A DNA stretch of 7,126 bases. It comes from RUG14871 sp045539425 (lineage in GTDB: Bacteria; Bacillota_I; Bacilli_A; Erysipelotrichales; Erysipelotrichaceae). The position numbers and the translations under genes were made by a program. Under the pieces are notes generated by a model. It was not told where the DNA came from and searched no databases. It saw only the letters and a program-made list of their open reading frames with translations. The DNA lies in contig JAZQFH010000007.1 of the NCBI GenBank assembly GCA_045539425.1, forward strand, positions 1 to 7,126. The letters run 5' to 3'. Below are positions 5,884 to 7,126 of this stretch, in pieces (within the stretch, counting starts at the first letter, position 1; the number at the start of each line of letters is the position of its first letter).

Positions 5884-6772
5884 GGCTCCCGTCAACAAGA
5901 TCATCCCAAGCAGCGTCGTGGACGGACCGGGAAACCGGACAGCAGTTTTCTTCCAGTCCTGTAACTTCAACTGCCGCTACTGCCACAATCCGGAAACGAT
6001 CCATCTGTGCCAGAACTGCGGGGCTTGTGTTGCCACCTGTCCCGTGCAGGCACTCACTATTGTGGACGGTAAAGTGGTATGGGATAAGACAATATGTTGC
6101 GGCTGCGACACCTGCATTAAGACCTGTCCGCATGACGCTTCTCCGAAAGTCACGTATCTGAGTGCGGAGGAAATCTGGGAAGAAGTGAAAGATAATCTGC
6201 CGTTTATCCGCGGGATCACGGTATCCGGCGGGGAATGCACATTGCAGGCAGATGTGGTCAGAGAATTATTTACCATAGCTAGACAGCACGGGTTATCCAC
6301 CCTGATCGACTCCAACGGCTCCTATGATTTCAAAAGCCATCCGGAACTCTTGGAAGTTACGGACGGGGTCATGCTGGATGTGAAAGCGGATAATGAAGAG
6401 CGCCATCAATGGCTGACCGGCTCTTCCATCTCCATGGTACTTCACAATTTGGAATATCTCGCTTCGGTGGATAAGCTGGAAGAGATCCGTACCGTCTGCA
6501 TTCCCCATAGCCTAAGCAGTGAAAAAACCATTGAGGTTGCCGGAAAGATTCTAAAGCCTTATCTTTTAAAAAAAGACATCCGCTACAAGCTGATAAAATA
6601 CCGCCACTTCGGAGTGCGGCAGCAGTACCGTGATTTTAAGGAGCCGACTTTGGAATATATGGAAGAGCTCAAAGAGCTGGCCAGGCAGAACGGTTTTAAC
6701 GTAATTGCGAAGAAGTCCCCGTCCTCCTACAAAAAGTGTAAGGGCGGGGATGAATTCGCAGTAGAAATGTGA
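5876..6772 (+). CDS. yjjW: YjjW family glycyl-radical enzyme activase (radical SAM)
   Basis: This 298-aa protein is a radical-SAM activase. It should use AdoMet and a reduced [4Fe-4S] cluster to abstract hydrogen from Gly463 of the YjjI partner. Visible parts: SSVVDGPGNRTAVFFQ (12-27), the radical-SAM CX3CX2C site (C29, C33, C36), two ferredoxin-like motifs (C45/C48/C51/C55-P and C74/C77/C80/C84-P) that could carry two extra clusters, and the AdoMet-contacting ITVSGGE (114-120). The inserted ferredoxin domain is typical of non-PFL activases. The ATG at 5876 lies 8 nt inside the end of yjjI, with AGGA 6 nt upstream; an in-frame TTG one codon earlier is less likely. The two genes are therefore cotranscribed and probably translationally coupled. 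The similarity I can judge fades around residue 280, and the last 15-18 residues run into what looks like the left end of an insertion sequence, so the native C-terminus may have been replaced. Confidence 0.93.
   Translation: MNKAPVNKIIPSSVVDGPGNRTAVFFQSCNFNCRYCHNPETIHLCQNCGACVATCPVQALTIVDGKVVWDKTICCGCDTCIKTCPHDASPKVTYLSAEEIWEEVKDNLPFIRGITVSGGECTLQADVVRELFTIARQHGLSTLIDSNGSYDFKSHPELLEVTDGVMLDVKADNEERHQWLTGSSISMVLHNLEYLASVDKLEEIRTVCIPHSLSSEKTIEVAGKILKPYLLKKDIRYKLIKYRHFGVRQQYRDFKEPTLEYMEELKELARQNGFNVIAKKSPSSYKKCKGGDEFAVEM
6744..6759 (+). repeat. Possible left-end hairpin of the IS200/IS605-type element
   Basis: A short imperfect hairpin with GCG/CGC ends plus two G-T pairs and a 6-nt loop, lying about 60 nt before the transposase start inside the last codons of yjjW. 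IS200/IS605 elements carry subterminal hairpins that TnpA recognises on single-stranded DNA. The stem is weak, so this is only a candidate. Confidence 0.3.
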
Positions 6773-6783
6773 TATAATATAAT
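6755..6783 (+). promoter_or_regulatory. Promoter of the IS transposase, overlapping the yjjW stop
   Basis: TTCGCA (6755-6760), a 17-nt spacer and TATAAT (6778-6783). A second overlapping TATAAT (6773-6778) is preceded by TGA, giving an extended -10 (TGATATAAT). The yjjW stop codon TGA (6770-6772) lies within the promoter. The predicted start is near 6785-6790. AAGGAAAGG (6796-6804) is the probable ribosome binding site, 12 nt from the ATG, which is rather far. Confidence 0.6.
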
Positions 6784-6816
6784 CAGTCGTAGGATAAGGA
6801 AAGGCGCATAAAATAT

Positions 6817-7126
6817 ATGAAATTGGATAACAATAATCATTCGGTATTCGCAATGTACTACCACCTCATTCTCGTTGTGAAATATCGCCGTAGAATCTTT
6901 GATGATACGATCTCTGATTTCGCTAAAAGTATATTTGAAAAGATCGCTCCCTCCTACAACATTACTCTTCTGGAATGGAATCATGACGTGGACCATGTTC
7001 ATATCATGTTCAAGGCACAGCCAAACAGTGAACTGTCCAAGTTCATCAATGCCTATAAGAGCGCATCTTCAAGACTGATCAAAAGAGATTATCCCGAAGT
7101 GCGCAATAAACTCTGGAAAGAGTATT
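6817..7126 (+). CDS. tnpA: IS200/IS605 family transposase TnpA, 5' part
   Basis: The first 103 codons of a Y1 HUH transposase, open to the window end. TnpA cuts and joins single-stranded IS ends using a tyrosine nucleophile and a metal held by the HUH histidines. Visible parts are SVFAMYYHLILVVKYRRRIF (9-28), typical of the family N-terminus, and DVDHVHIMF (57-65), where H60-V-H62 is the HUH motif. A conserved YKSASSRLIKRDYPEV (80-95) segment follows, with LWKEY at the edge. The catalytic tyrosine helix, expected around residues 120-135 of a 130-155-aa protein, is beyond the window, so intactness cannot be judged. The DNA here is visibly AT-richer than the operon before it, consistent with transfer. 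No frameshift or stop is seen in the available part. Confidence 0.92.
   Translation, partial: MKLDNNNHSVFAMYYHLILVVKYRRRIFDDTISDFAKSIFEKIAPSYNITLLEWNHDVDHVHIMFKAQPNSELSKFINAYKSASSRLIKRDYPEVRNKLWKEY

Larger units (their letters stand above)
6744..7126 (+). mobile_element. IS200/IS605-family insertion sequence, left part only
   Basis: The element is defined by its Y1 transposase gene and continues past the right edge of the window. Its left boundary is uncertain: it probably lies somewhere around 6716-6760, within the 3' end of yjjW, because the gene tail, a candidate hairpin and the transposase promoter are packed together there. These elements have no terminal inverted repeats and make no target duplication, so the edge cannot be read directly. 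Whether a tnpB gene follows is not visible. Confidence 0.6.

Overview
This 7.1-kb window looks like a chromosomal segment of an anaerobic, low-to-mid GC Bacillota (Firmicutes). The evidence is strong AGGAGG-type ribosome binding sites, sigma-A promoters with near-perfect TATAAT boxes (several with an extended TG), a DUF1846 protein, and an oxygen-sensitive glycyl-radical enzyme with its radical-SAM activase. An Erysipelotrichia-like host would fit, but that placement is an impression, not something the sequence proves.

Layout. (1) 1-1350, minus strand: a two-gene operon, transcribed right to left, of a TrmH/SpoU-family RNA methyltransferase followed after one base by a small NimA-like flavin-binding (pyridoxamine 5'-phosphate oxidase fold) protein, with a hairpin terminator near position 42-72. 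(2) 1351-1422: a short divergent promoter region built as a perfect 11-bp inverted repeat, each arm being an extended -10 box. The methyltransferase message appears to be leaderless. (3) 1423-2913, plus: a full-length DUF1846 protein of unknown function, ended by a 24-nt perfect-palindrome terminator. (4) 2968-4182, minus: a divergent member of the N-acetylglucosamine-6-phosphate deacetylase (NagA) family. (5) 4183-4359: a second divergent promoter region. (6) 4360-6772, plus: a two-gene operon of a YjjI-type glycyl-radical enzyme and its YjjW-type activase, overlapping by 8 nt. (7) About 6744-7126, plus: the left end and the first 103 codons of an IS200/IS605-family Y1 transposase, cut by the window edge.

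How the parts work together. The clearest functional unit is the YjjI/YjjW pair: the activase carries the CX3CX2C radical-SAM site plus two ferredoxin-type Fe-S motifs and should install the radical on Gly463 of YjjI. The substrate of YjjI is not known to me, and no neighbour names it. The NagA-like enzyme is divergently transcribed from this operon across 177 bp, so shared regulation is possible but unproven. The insertion sequence abuts the activase so closely that its promoter overlaps the activase stop codon, and the last residues of the activase may be IS-derived. I saw no tRNA or rRNA genes and no CRISPR array. There is no gene-free stretch longer than 300 bases; 1-122 holds only the terminator hairpin.
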